Shown one piece after another: positions 1 to 8,408 of a stretch of DNA of 64,000 nucleotides. The stretch spans positions 124,001-188,000 of the forward strand of contig NZ_QJTF01000005.1 in assembly GCF_003217235.1 (NCBI RefSeq), in the 5' to 3' direction. The notes beneath the pieces were generated by a model. That model had not been told where the DNA came from and made no database searches. It saw only the letters and a program-made list of their open reading frames with translations. This DNA is from Paramesorhizobium leguminum. Its GTDB lineage: Bacteria > Pseudomonadota > Alphaproteobacteria > Rhizobiales > Rhizobiaceae. Numbering within the stretch: position 1 is the first letter of the stretch; each line of letters opens with the position of its first letter. The position numbers and the translations under genes were made by a program.

Positions 1-1
1 A

Positions 2-1435
2 AGGCCGGCCACAAACGCCCGGCCGCTCTTCCACGCCCCGGAGGTACCGCTCGTCCTGCCGCGCCGCGGAACCAAGGATGCAACCGCCTCGCAGGATATA
101 ACCGAGCATCCATGGGCCGGATCGCAGGTTCGCTTGACACTGGTGGCCCAGGACGATGCCGGGCAGGAAGGCCGCAGCGAGACGAAGACCTTCACCCTGC
201 CGGAGCGCCCCTTCGCCAATCCGCTCGCCCGCGCCGTGGTCGAACAGCGGCGTATGCTGGCGCTGGACGCCAACAGCCAAGATCAGGTGCTCGACATGCT
301 GAGCGCAATCACGCTGCGCCCGGAAGATACGATCAGGAACGCGACGCATTATCTGGTGCTCCGCAGCGTCCAGTCCCGGCTGAAGCTCGCTCGCAATGAC
401 GACCAGTTGCGCGATGTCGCCGCCTACATGTGGCAGGTGGCGCTTGGCATCGAAGACGGGCAACTCTCGGACGCGGAAAAGCGGCTGCGGCAAGCGCAAG
501 AGGCGCTGAAACAGGCGATCCAGAACGGCGCCAGTCCCGAGGAGATCGAAAAACTGATGGCCGAACTGCGTCAGGCCATGCAGCAATTTCTCAAGGAATA
601 TGCCAAGCGCCAGCAGCAAAGCCCTTATGCCGCGCCAATGGACCCGAACGCGCGGGTGCTCACGCAAAAAGACCTCGACCGGATGATGGAGCAGATCGAG
701 AATCTGGCGAAGCAGGGCTCGCGCGATTCGGCTGAGCAGCTTCTCTCGCAGCTCGAAAACATGATGAACAATCTGCAGATGGGGCAGAGCCAGCAGGGAC
801 GGCAAGGCCAGCAAGGGCAAGACCCGATGCGCCAGCAGATGAACAAGCTCTCCGATATCATGCGCCGCCAGCAGGAGACCATGAACGAGACCTCGCGCCT
901 GAACCGGGAGATGCAGGAACAGGAAGGCAGCGAGGTTCCGGATGCAGGCAAGTCCCAGGAGCTGGCGGAGGCCATGCGCAAGCTGCAACAGGGCCAGGGC
1001 CAGCTGCAATCGGAACTCAACGAAATGATGAACGGTCTCAAAGGCATGGGGCTTGAGCCCGGCAAGGAGATGGGCGAAGCGGGCCAGTCGATGGGTCGCG
1101 CCGGTGAGGCGCTGGGGCGCGCTGAAGGCGGCGAAGCCACCGACCAGCAATCGAACGCGCTCGACGCCCTCAGGCGCGGCGCGCGCGAAATGATGAAGCA
1201 AATGCAGGAGGCGATGGGGCAAGGCGGCTCAGGGGGGCGCCCCGGTCAACAATCGCCGGGTGGCCGCGATCCGCTTGGGCGATCGATCGGTCAGGATGAC
1301 AGCGTCAAGATTCCCAACGGGACCGACATTCAGCGCGCCCGCCAGATTCTGGAAGAAATCCGCCGCCGCCTTGGCAATTCGCTCAGCCCGCAGCTGGAGA
1401 AGGAATACCTGGAGCGGCTGCTGAAGTTTGATTGA
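2..1435 (+). CDS. DUF4175 (TIGR02302) family protein, C-terminal part
   Basis: The reading frame is open from the left edge of the window, so the gene is cut at its 5' end and only about the last 478 residues are visible. The visible part begins in a stretch resembling the middle of TIGR02302/DUF4175 proteins (LPRRGT, then EHPWAG). It then becomes a strongly charged, Gln-, Met- and Glu-rich helical region with repeated QQGQ-type runs and a C-terminus ending LLKFD. Full-length members are about 800-900 residues with N-terminal membrane segments, which would lie outside the window. The family is conserved in Rhizobiales and its function is unknown to me. The Gln-rich tail is probably coiled coil. 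The family call is confident, but no role can be assigned. Confidence 0.85.
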   Translation, partial: RPATNARPLFHAPEVPLVLPRRGTKDATASQDITEHPWAGSQVRLTLVAQDDAGQEGRSETKTFTLPERPFANPLARAVVEQRRMLALDANSQDQVLDMLSAITLRPEDTIRNATHYLVLRSVQSRLKLARNDDQLRDVAAYMWQVALGIEDGQLSDAEKRLRQAQEALKQAIQNGASPEEIEKLMAELRQAMQQFLKEYAKRQQQSPYAAPMDPNARVLTQKDLDRMMEQIENLAKQGSRDSAEQLLSQLENMMNNLQMGQSQQGRQGQQGQDPMRQQMNKLSDIMRRQQETMNETSRLNREMQEQEGSEVPDAGKSQELAEAMRKLQQGQGQLQSELNEMMNGLKGMGLEPGKEMGEAGQSMGRAGEALGRAEGGEATDQQSNALDALRRGAREMMKQMQEAMGQGGSGGRPGQQSPGGRDPLGRSIGQDDSVKIPNGTDIQRARQILEEIRRRLGNSLSPQLEKEYLERLLKFD

Positions 1436-1444
1436 GGGGATACG

Positions 1445-1659
1445 GCTCGCGCCCTCCTTCCCCCTTGCGGGGATTGAGGAGTGTTCGGCCGAAGGCCGAG
1501 GAAAAGCCAACGATTTGGCTTTTCCAGCGACGAACCCCGCGTAGCGGGCGGATGGGGGTGGTGACAGTTCGCTTTTTCTGACGACGCCGCGCACGCGTCA
1601 CCACCCCCACCCGACCCTTCGGGTCACCCTCCCCGCAAGGGGGAGGGAGGGCGCGAGCC
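1445..1659. repeat. Long nested intergenic palindrome
   Basis: The outer arms (GGCTCGCGCCCTCC near 1445 and its complement near 1645-1659) are near-perfect inverted repeats. They enclose smaller hairpins, including GGAAAAGCCAA/TTGGCTTTTCC around 1500-1527 and complementary GGGGGTGGTGAC and GTCACCACCCCC arms around 1554-1610. It fills the gap between the convergent DUF4175 and hpt genes, so it may end transcription from both sides. It resembles the dispersed palindromic elements common in Rhizobiales genomes. The mobile origin is inferred. Confidence 0.7.
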
Positions 1660-1663
1660 CCGC

Positions 1664-2200
1664 TTATCCCCTCACCCATCCTACGAACGGCAATTGCCGG
1701 AAGGCATGGGCCACATCCATGCCATATCCCACCACAAAATAATCCGGACACTCGAAACCTTTGAAATCAGCCTCGATTGCGGCCTTACGGCGCATCGATT
1801 TGTCGAGGAGCACGGCGAGCGAAACGCTGCGCGCGCCGCGCTTCAACATCAGGTCGCGCAGGAATTCCAGCGTCTTGCCCGATTCGAGGATATCGTCGAC
1901 CAACAGCACGTCCCGTCCTTCCACATCGCTATCGATATCACGCAACAGCCGCACCTCGCCGCTTGTCGTGCCCGTCCCGTAGCTCGAGACTGTGATAAAC
2001 TCGAGATGCGGCTCGACGCCGACCTCGTGCATGGCGCGGATGAGATCGGCAGCGAAGATGAATGATCCTTTCAGAACCGAGATCACCAGGAGATCGGAAA
2101 AATTTCGGTCCGCGATCTGCCCCGCCAGTTCATGGTTGCGCGCCGCGATCTCTTTCGCGCTGAAAAGAACTTCAATAGTCTTGCCGCCAACCTCAGGCAT
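1664..2200 (-). CDS. hpt: Hypoxanthine phosphoribosyltransferase
   Basis: This is a 178-residue purine-salvage phosphoribosyltransferase that joins hypoxanthine (and usually guanine) to PRPP in the cytoplasm. The PRPP-binding signature VLLVDDILESGKT lies at residues 98-110, and SVLKGSFIFAADL near 41-53 matches the N-terminal PPi-loop region of the family. Length is normal for bacterial Hpt. The same frame stays open far upstream on this strand, antisense to ftsE and ftsX. The start at 2200 (MPEVGG) is chosen because homology begins there and the upstream part has no family resemblance. It is transcribed away from ftsE, with the shared regulatory region at about 2201-2458. Confidence 0.93.
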   Translation of the reverse strand: MPEVGGKTIEVLFSAKEIAARNHELAGQIADRNFSDLLVISVLKGSFIFAADLIRAMHEVGVEPHLEFITVSSYGTGTTSGEVRLLRDIDSDVEGRDVLLVDDILESGKTLEFLRDLMLKRGARSVSLAVLLDKSMRRKAAIEADFKGFECPDYFVVGYGMDVAHAFRQLPFVGWVRG

Positions 2201-2458
2201 CGATTTTATTCCCGCTTTGCGTTTCCGCCTGCCATAGAGCAAATCCAGGAAAAGTGCGAAACGGTTTTCCATTCGGACTCGCAAAAAGCCAAAATTTAGA
2301 CCGGTTTCACGATTCAATCGAAAGAGGGGCCGCTTTAAAACATTTTTGGCCGGATGGATGGAAACCGGAAAGCTTAACCGACGATTAACCATAGCGCTCA
2401 ATGACCATTCCGTTTTATGAGCTAGGATCAGTGAGATGAAGTCCGGGACAATGCAAAC

Positions 2459-3118
2459 GTGATTCGCTTCGAGAATGTCGGACTGCGCTATGGCATGGGG
2501 CCTGAGGTGCTCCGTGACGTCAGTTTTCGTATCCCCCCTCGCTCCTTCCAGTTTCTCACCGGCCCCTCCGGCGCGGGCAAGACATCGCTCCTGCGGCTCC
2601 TGTTCATGGCGCTGAAGCCGACGCGCGGGTTGATCAACGTTTTCGGCAAGGATATCGCAACGATCGACCGCAGCGAACTGCCGCTGTTGCGCCGCCGCAT
2701 CGGCGTGGTGTTTCAGGATTTCCGCCTGCTCGATCATATGACGACCTATGAGAATGTCGCGCTGCCCTTGCGCGTGCGCGGCAAGGAGGAAGCCGTCTAT
2801 CGCGCGGAAGTCGAGGAACTCCTGGATTGGGTTGGGTTGGGAGAACGCATGCGTGTGCTGCCCCCGGTGCTTTCCGGCGGCGAAAAGCAGCGCGCGGCGA
2901 TAGCCCGGGCCCTGATCGATCAACCGGAAGTCCTGCTTGCCGACGAGCCGACGGGCAATGTCGACCCGCCCCTCGCCCGCCGCCTCCTGCGGCTTTTCGC
3001 TGAACTGAACCGCTCCGGCACTGCCGTGATCATCGCCACGCACGATCTGACGCTGATGGACCAGGTCAGTGCCCGCCGCATGATTCTCGATCAAGGGAGG
3101 CTCAACATCTATGAATGA
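2459..3118 (+). CDS. ftsE: Cell division ATP-binding protein FtsE
   Basis: This is the ATPase subunit of the FtsEX complex, which in other bacteria sits at the division site and activates peptidoglycan hydrolases. The 219-residue protein has Walker A GPSGAGKT (35-42), the ABC signature LSGGEKQ (about 138-144) and Walker B VLLADEP (158-164), at the usual length. The start is a GTG. A nine-codon open frame from ATG 2436 ends with a TGA that overlaps this GTG (ACGTGATT), so reinitiation from a tiny leader is possible but unproven. ftsX follows with an 8-bp overlap, indicating translational coupling. Identification is secure; the exact start is less so. Confidence 0.93.
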   Translation: MIRFENVGLRYGMGPEVLRDVSFRIPPRSFQFLTGPSGAGKTSLLRLLFMALKPTRGLINVFGKDIATIDRSELPLLRRRIGVVFQDFRLLDHMTTYENVALPLRVRGKEEAVYRAEVEELLDWVGLGERMRVLPPVLSGGEKQRAAIARALIDQPEVLLADEPTGNVDPPLARRLLRLFAELNRSGTAVIIATHDLTLMDQVSARRMILDQGRLNIYE

Positions 3119-4103
3119 AGTGCTTGAGCGCCTTGAGCTTGCCCGCGATGCCGTTTTCCAACTGGTGGAACGATGGCGCGGTGCCCCAACCCAGTCGCCG
3201 ATCGTGCCGGGCGGCAATGTCGCCGGCACGGCGCTCATCATTGTCATCGCAATCATGACCTTCCTCGCCTGCCTGACATTTGGCGGCGTCAGCCTCGTTC
3301 GCGATTCGGCCGCTGCCTGGCAGAGCCAGATTTCCAAGGAAGCGACGATCCAGATCAAGCCGGTCGAAGGCGAGGACATGGAAGCACTTCTGGCCCGCGC
3401 CGCAAAGATTGCCGAAGGCTTCGCCGGCGTCACATCGGCGCGCATCGTCGACCGGGACGCGACCGCCCGCCTGCTCGAACCATGGCTGGGATCCGGGCTT
3501 GATATAGAGGAACTGCCGGTACCGCGGCTGGTGGTCGTCTCGATCGACGAGGAATCCCCGCCCGATTTCGACATCTTGCGGGCCGAACTTGTGCGCAGCG
3601 TGCCGGGTGCGAGCTTCGATGACCACCGTACCTGGGTGGATCGCCTCGTCTCCATGGCGCGCACCACGGTGCTGATCGGCATGAGCGTGCTCGCTCTCGT
3701 CATCGCAGCGACAGTGCTGACCGTCATCTTCGCCACCCGTGGCGCCATGGCAGGCAACGACCATATCATCGAGGTATTGCACTTCATCGGCGCGGAGGCG
3801 CGCTTCGTCGCTCGCGAATTCGAACGCCATTTCTTTCGCACCGCGTTCAAGGGCGCGCTCTGCGGCGGCGGCGTGGCCGTTCTGGTGTTCCTGATGGTCT
3901 CATGGTGGTCGTCGCGTAATCTGGCCACTCCCGAGGCTGACCAGGCAGCGGCGCTCTTCGGCAATTTCGCCATAGGCCGTGGCGGTTATCTGGGCGTCGC
4001 GATCATTATTCTGCTCGTCAGCATCCTGACCATGATAACGACGCGCCTCACCGTGATCACGCAACTAAAGGAAATGGACAGTCGCGGTTCGGAATCCAGC
4101 TGA
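3111..4103 (+). CDS. ftsX: Cell division permease-like protein FtsX
   Basis: This is the membrane partner of FtsE. The 330-residue protein has an N-terminal cytoplasmic stretch, a first membrane segment around residues 38-60, and a large extracytoplasmic domain of roughly 65-180. Three further hydrophobic segments follow (about 182-205, 240-265 and 280-310), the four-helix FtsX layout. The start overlaps the end of ftsE by 8 bp, so the two subunits are made together. FtsX carries the signal across the inner membrane to periplasmic wall hydrolase activators. No activator gene is visible next door. Confidence 0.92.
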   Translation: MNEVLERLELARDAVFQLVERWRGAPTQSPIVPGGNVAGTALIIVIAIMTFLACLTFGGVSLVRDSAAAWQSQISKEATIQIKPVEGEDMEALLARAAKIAEGFAGVTSARIVDRDATARLLEPWLGSGLDIEELPVPRLVVVSIDEESPPDFDILRAELVRSVPGASFDDHRTWVDRLVSMARTTVLIGMSVLALVIAATVLTVIFATRGAMAGNDHIIEVLHFIGAEARFVAREFERHFFRTAFKGALCGGGVAVLVFLMVSWWSSRNLATPEADQAAALFGNFAIGRGGYLGVAIIILLVSILTMITTRLTVITQLKEMDSRGSESS

Positions 4104-4196
4104 AGCGCGATCCGGCAAGGTACGTCCGGGTGAAATTTTGTCGCGCATCTGCAATCACCGCTGTTACATGCCGCATTTGCCTAGTATGCTTCCGCG

Positions 4197-4997
4197 ATGG
4201 AAACGCATTTCGCCTCGGTCGCGCCAGTGGAAGAAGGCCACCGCGCGCATCAAGTTGAAGCCAGCGTGCGGTCTTTGCCCGAAAATCGGCAGATTCTCGG
4301 GGCGCCCGATATGTCGGTTCAATGTCCCTCACAGGCCTCCGATGGCAACCGTCGCCTACCGATCCGTATCATGACCCGTCTCATCGCCCGTCTGCGCAAA
4401 TTGTTCCAGCCCGTCACCTTGCTATTGTCGCTGCTCGTTCTCGCCTTCGTCATTGGGTTCTTTGCCTTTAGCGAGATGGTCACCAATATGCGCGAGCCGA
4501 AAGCCGTAGAGGCCGCGGACGGCATTATCGTCCTGACCGGCGGGCAGGCGCGCATCGAAACAGCGGTCGATCTTCTTAAAGCAGGCCTGGGAAAGCGGCT
4601 AATCATCAGTGGTGTTCATCCATCGACGAAAAAGCAGACCCTCATGCGTGTCACGGAGGCCGATGACGCTCTCTTCAATTGCTGCATCGATATCGACCGC
4701 TCCGCACTCGATACGGTGGGCAACGCCACGGAAAGCGCCAAATGGGTCAAGGCCCATGGCTATAAGCGCATTATCGTCGTCACCAGCAATTACCACATGC
4801 CGCGCAGCCTGGATGAATTGTCGCGCGCCATGCCCAATGTCGCGTTCGTCCCCTATCCGGTGGTCAAGACCGAGCTCAACGATAACAGCTGGGTCAAGCA
4901 GGGCGATGCACTGCGCGTTCTGATGATCGAATATATAAAATATCTCCGGTCCATGGCACGGGCGTTTTTTCTGGAACCTCACGCCACCGGCGGCTGA
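4197..4997 (+). CDS. YdcF/SanA-family (DUF218) membrane protein
   Basis: This DUF218 (ElyC/SanA/YdcF) family protein has one membrane segment followed by an extracytoplasmic domain. Family features include DGIIVLTGG and RIETA after the membrane helix, then VVTSNYHMPRS near the C-terminal third. Family members have been linked to envelope integrity, but the reaction is unknown. The start is uncertain. The longest frame begins at 4197 and adds a 58-residue hydrophilic leader whose codon choice looks normal. ATG 4371 begins just before the membrane helix and is an alternative, as is ATG 4311. It lies between ftsX and plsC on the same strand and may share their transcript. Confidence 0.85.
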   Translation: METHFASVAPVEEGHRAHQVEASVRSLPENRQILGAPDMSVQCPSQASDGNRRLPIRIMTRLIARLRKLFQPVTLLLSLLVLAFVIGFFAFSEMVTNMREPKAVEAADGIIVLTGGQARIETAVDLLKAGLGKRLIISGVHPSTKKQTLMRVTEADDALFNCCIDIDRSALDTVGNATESAKWVKAHGYKRIIVVTSNYHMPRSLDELSRAMPNVAFVPYPVVKTELNDNSWVKQGDALRVLMIEYIKYLRSMARAFFLEPHATGG

Positions 4998-5065
4998 TAC
5001 ATCTGGAAACGCGCTGTGACCTGGGCTATCGATGGCCCGTATCTTCTCGGGGTCGGGATCGGCGC

Positions 5066-5863
5066 GTGCTCACCATCATTCGTTCACTGCTGTTCAATGC
5101 GGCATTCTACATCAGCATCATCATCCAGATGATCGTGCTGACACCTGTCTATTTTCTCATGCCGCGCAGACAAGCCTGGATCGTGCCGAAGAATTGGGCG
5201 AGGTCCAATCTCTGGCTGCAAAAGAAGATTGCCGGTACTGACTATGTCATCGAAGGATTGGAGAACATCCCCGAAGGCGCCTATATCTGCGCGCCAAAAC
5301 ATCAGTCTTTCTGGGATGTTTTCGCCTTTCTGCCGAAACTCGACGATCCTGTGATGATTCTGAAGCGGGAACTGATGTGGATTCCGCTCTTCGGCTGGTA
5401 TGTCGCCAAAATGCGCATGATTCCGGTCGATCGCGGCAGCCGCGCAGTCGCGCTGCGCTCCATCACGCTCGGCGCGAGGAAGGCTGTTGCCGCTGGCCGT
5501 CAGATTCTCATCTATCCGGAAGGCACACGCCGGCCCCCCGGCGCTCCGCCGCAATACAAACATGGCATTACCCATCTCTATGCCGACCTTGGTCTGCCGG
5601 TGGTGCCCATCGCCCATAATGCCGGCCTTTACTGGCCTCGTCGCAAATTCCGCCGCTATCCCGGCACGATCCGCTGCCGCGTCCTCCCGCCCATCGAGCC
5701 CGGCCTCGATAAGGAAACGTTCCTGAAACGCCTGATCGAGGTGACGGAAGCCGCCTGCGACGAACTGCTTATCGCGGCGGCAAAAGACAAGAATCCGCCG
5801 CCGATGCCGCCCACAGCGATCCAGAGACTTAAAGAGCTCGGCGTCGAACTCCCGAGCGCCTAA
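5066..5863 (+). CDS. plsC: 1-acyl-sn-glycerol-3-phosphate acyltransferase
   Basis: This enzyme transfers an acyl chain to lysophosphatidic acid to make phosphatidic acid at the inner membrane. The 265-residue protein has an N-terminal hydrophobic helix (about 8-32), the acyltransferase block HQSFWD (HX4D, 79-84) and the substrate-binding block PEGTR (151-155), all in the usual order. The start is a GTG at 5066, 68 bp after the YdcF gene. The 3' end overlaps the convergent ChaC-type gene by 4 bp (TAA 5861-5863 against the complementary TAG), so there is no room for a terminator between them. Confidence 0.92.
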   Translation: MLTIIRSLLFNAAFYISIIIQMIVLTPVYFLMPRRQAWIVPKNWARSNLWLQKKIAGTDYVIEGLENIPEGAYICAPKHQSFWDVFAFLPKLDDPVMILKRELMWIPLFGWYVAKMRMIPVDRGSRAVALRSITLGARKAVAAGRQILIYPEGTRRPPGAPPQYKHGITHLYADLGLPVVPIAHNAGLYWPRRKFRRYPGTIRCRVLPPIEPGLDKETFLKRLIEVTEAACDELLIAAAKDKNPPPMPPTAIQRLKELGVELPSA

Positions 5864-6396
5864 ATTGAGGTGAGCCCCGCGAGCAGCGCTGCCACGTTTT
5901 CCAGCCGATGATCGCGGATGCCCATCTTGCGCAAGTGATCAACCGTGCTCATGACATATTCCGTGTTGGCGCCGGACTGACCGGATGCCCTACCCACGAT
6001 TGCCGCCGCCTCGATTGCCGGCAGAGCGCCCGCATACTGCCGGTGGCTGCGGTCAGCGACATAGGCAAGCGCAGTGACCTGACGCCCGTCGGCAAGCCGC
6101 AACGGAAGATGTTTTTCGACATACACGTTATTGATCATTTCGCGGGCTCGCAAATAGACGAGCACTTCATCCATAAGCTCGCCCGGCACACGAAAGGCAA
6201 GGCCAAGACATGACCCGCCCCGATCCAGCCCCAGCACCAGGCCGGGCTGTTCCGGCGTGCCGCGATGAACGTTGGAATGGATACAAAGCGCTCTTCGGTA
6301 GCCATGAAGAAGGGCGCGAGCTGTTTCCATATGGGCAAAACCTGGCTTCCACATCAAGGAACCATAGCCAAACACCCAAAAATCGCTCATATCCAT
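5860..6396 (-). CDS. ChaC-like gamma-glutamylcyclotransferase
   Basis: This protein belongs to the ChaC family, whose members cleave glutathione to 5-oxoproline and Cys-Gly in the cytosol. The substrate-binding YGSLMW motif appears near residues 11-16 (FGYGSLMWKP). ALLHGYRRALCI and the REMINNVY segment also match the family. Length is about 178 residues from the start chosen here (MDMSDF). An ATG five codons upstream at 6411 is possible, but it would leave only about 10 bp to the divergent longest frame of the neighbour. The gene is convergent with plsC and overlaps it by 4 bp. Substrate specificity is inferred from family only. Confidence 0.88.
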   Translation of the reverse strand: MDMSDFWVFGYGSLMWKPGFAHMETARALLHGYRRALCIHSNVHRGTPEQPGLVLGLDRGGSCLGLAFRVPGELMDEVLVYLRAREMINNVYVEKHLPLRLADGRQVTALAYVADRSHRQYAGALPAIEAAAIVGRASGQSGANTEYVMSTVDHLRKMGIRDHRLENVAALLAGLTSI

Positions 6397-6466
6397 TCCA
6401 TGTGCTAGCATCTAGACGTAGATGCCGAATGAAGCTGTATCAGAATGTGATAACGAGGCCATCTTC

Positions 6467-7483
6467 ATGCCGTCAAGCGTCTCATCGGTGAGAAAAGGGA
6501 AAGGCTGGCTGGTTCTGGCCGCCGCCGCCTTTATCGGCGCCGCGAGCTATACTGCGGGCTGGTTTTATGCCTCCGGCAAGCTCGAAGAGCGCGCCACGGC
6601 CGATCTGGCTGGTCTTGCAGCCAAGGGCATTTCCGCGAATTGCGAAAATCTGCACATTTCGGGCTATCCCTTCCGTCTCGATGTCACCTGTGACAGTATT
6701 TCCTGGCAACGGCCCAATGCCGGCATTTCGTTTCAAGCCGGACGCATACGTTCCGGGTCGCCGATCTATGCGCCGCGCAGCCTGACAAGCGAAATCACCG
6801 GCCCCGCCTTTGTCGGCCTTCCTGGGATAAAGCCGCTTGAACTGAGGTGGGACCGGCTGATATCGAGCGCCGAGCTCATCCGTACGCTACCCTCGCGCAT
6901 CACCACCGACGCCAAGGGCCTCAGCATCGGGGTGCGCGGTGAGGCGACCAGCGCGATGCCGCTTGCCCAAATCGCCGATTTGCATCTGGAAGCAAGCGGT
7001 TCCGAGGGCCCGCTAGAGGCAAAGGCGACCTTCGCCGGTCTATCGCTTTCCGACGCCGCAATCGGCAAGATCGCGGTGCCGCCGCTTTCCGGAACGGCCG
7101 ATGTACAATTTTCCGACGCGGCAAGCCTGCTGCGCCCGCAGCCCGGACCGGTCGAAGAGCGCCTTCGCGGGCAGTCCGGCGCGATCAAGAAAGCTGTTCT
7201 TTCGCTCCCCTCAGGCGGATCGCTGACAATTTCAGGCCCGTTCTCCATCGACGATCAGGGGCTGATCGATGGCAAATTCCGTTTGAGCCTTATCAATCCC
7301 CCCGCGCTGGCCGAGACGGCGCAAACCCTTTTCCCCGAGCAGAGGCGCAACATCTCCACGCTGCTCTTTGCTCTTTCAGCCATGCCGAAGGATGAAAACG
7401 GCGCGCCGACCATCACCGTCAATGTCAGCCAAGGCAAGGCGACGGCAGGGTTCATCCCGCTAGGGACGCTCCCCGCCCTTTGA
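6467..7483 (+). CDS. DUF2125 domain-containing protein
   Basis: This is a Rhizobiales-type DUF2125 protein of about 338 residues. An N-terminal basic stretch and one membrane helix (GWLVLAAAAFIGAASY) are followed by a long exported or periplasmic-facing domain containing ISGYPFRLDVTC, typical of the family. Function is not known. ATG 6467 was preferred over the frame's first ATG at 6422, because it gives a normal signal-anchor position and leaves room for divergent promoters with the ChaC gene. Its 3' end overlaps the convergent tyrC gene by 24 bp. Confidence 0.85.
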   Translation: MPSSVSSVRKGKGWLVLAAAAFIGAASYTAGWFYASGKLEERATADLAGLAAKGISANCENLHISGYPFRLDVTCDSISWQRPNAGISFQAGRIRSGSPIYAPRSLTSEITGPAFVGLPGIKPLELRWDRLISSAELIRTLPSRITTDAKGLSIGVRGEATSAMPLAQIADLHLEASGSEGPLEAKATFAGLSLSDAAIGKIAVPPLSGTADVQFSDAASLLRPQPGPVEERLRGQSGAIKKAVLSLPSGGSLTISGPFSIDDQGLIDGKFRLSLINPPALAETAQTLFPEQRRNISTLLFALSAMPKDENGAPTITVNVSQGKATAGFIPLGTLPAL

Positions 7484-8404
7484 GAGTGTCGCAGACTGGC
7501 GGCCGAAATCGGGCGCATCCACTTCCTGCCCCGCCTCGATGATGCCGCGTCGCACCGCGCGCGTACGCGTGAAGAGATCGAACAAGGCGTCGCCGTCACC
7601 CCAACGAATGAGACGCTGCAGCGAGGCGAGATCCTCGGAGAACCGGCCCAGCATCTCCAGGATCGCATCCTTGTTGTTGAGGCAGACATCGCGCCACATC
7701 GTCGGGTCCGACGAGGCAAGCCGGGTGAAATCGCGGAAGCCGGACGCGGAATATTTGATCACTTCCGACTTCGTCACCTGTTCCAGATCGTTGGCGGTGC
7801 CCACGATATTATAGGCGATGAGGTGCGGCAGGTGCGAGACGATGGCCAGCACCAGATCGTGATGCTGCGGGTCCATCCGGTCCACCCGCGAGCCGCAAGC
7901 CTCCCAGAAGGCCGCGAGCTTCGCGATTGCCTGTTCGTTCGTTTCCGGCAACGGCGTCAGGATGCACCAGCGGCCGGTGAAGAGCTCGGCGAAGCCGGCA
8001 TCGGGTCCGGAATATTCCGTGCCCGCTATCGGATGGCCCGGAATGAAATGAACATTCGCCGGCATCTCCGGCTGCATCTGCGCGATGACGGACGCCTTGG
8101 TGGAGCCGACATCACTGACGATGGCGCCATCCTTAAGACTACCCGCGATCTCCTGCGCCACCAGCCCCGAGGATCCGACCGGCACCGAAACGATCACCAG
8201 ATCGGCGCCCTTCACGGCCTCGGCATTGTCGGTGGTGTAGCTGTCGCCCAGCCCCAACTCTTCGGCCCGCTTCAGCGTTTCAGCACTGCGTGTAGCGATG
8301 GCGATGTGGCCAGCCAGCCCCTCGCGGCGGATGACCCGCGCCAGCGAGGAACCAATGAGACCGATACCGATCAGTGCGATCTTTTCAAAATGAACTTGCG
8401 CCAT
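7460..8404 (-). CDS. tyrC: Prephenate/arogenate dehydrogenase
   Basis: This is an NAD(P)-dependent dehydrogenase of tyrosine biosynthesis that oxidises prephenate or arogenate. The 314-residue protein has an N-terminal Rossmann fold with GIGLIGSSLA (about 13-22), VIVSVPVG, then DVGSTK and PGHPIAGTE, the conserved active-site region. It lies 4 bp after hisC on the same strand. HisC-type aminotransferases often act on aromatic substrates as well, so the pair fits tyrosine/phenylalanine synthesis. Which of prephenate or arogenate is used cannot be told from sequence alone. Confidence 0.92.
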   Translation of the reverse strand: MAQVHFEKIALIGIGLIGSSLARVIRREGLAGHIAIATRSAETLKRAEELGLGDSYTTDNAEAVKGADLVIVSVPVGSSGLVAQEIAGSLKDGAIVSDVGSTKASVIAQMQPEMPANVHFIPGHPIAGTEYSGPDAGFAELFTGRWCILTPLPETNEQAIAKLAAFWEACGSRVDRMDPQHHDLVLAIVSHLPHLIAYNIVGTANDLEQVTKSEVIKYSASGFRDFTRLASSDPTMWRDVCLNNKDAILEMLGRFSEDLASLQRLIRWGDGDALFDLFTRTRAVRRGIIEAGQEVDAPDFGRQSATLSKGGERP

Positions 8405-8408
8405 GATT

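Noticed and set aside
1664-3973. 769-codon open frame on the minus strand containing hpt
   Set aside because: Only the last 178 codons match Hpt; the rest is antisense to ftsE/ftsX and its composition is that of a shadow frame in GC-rich DNA.
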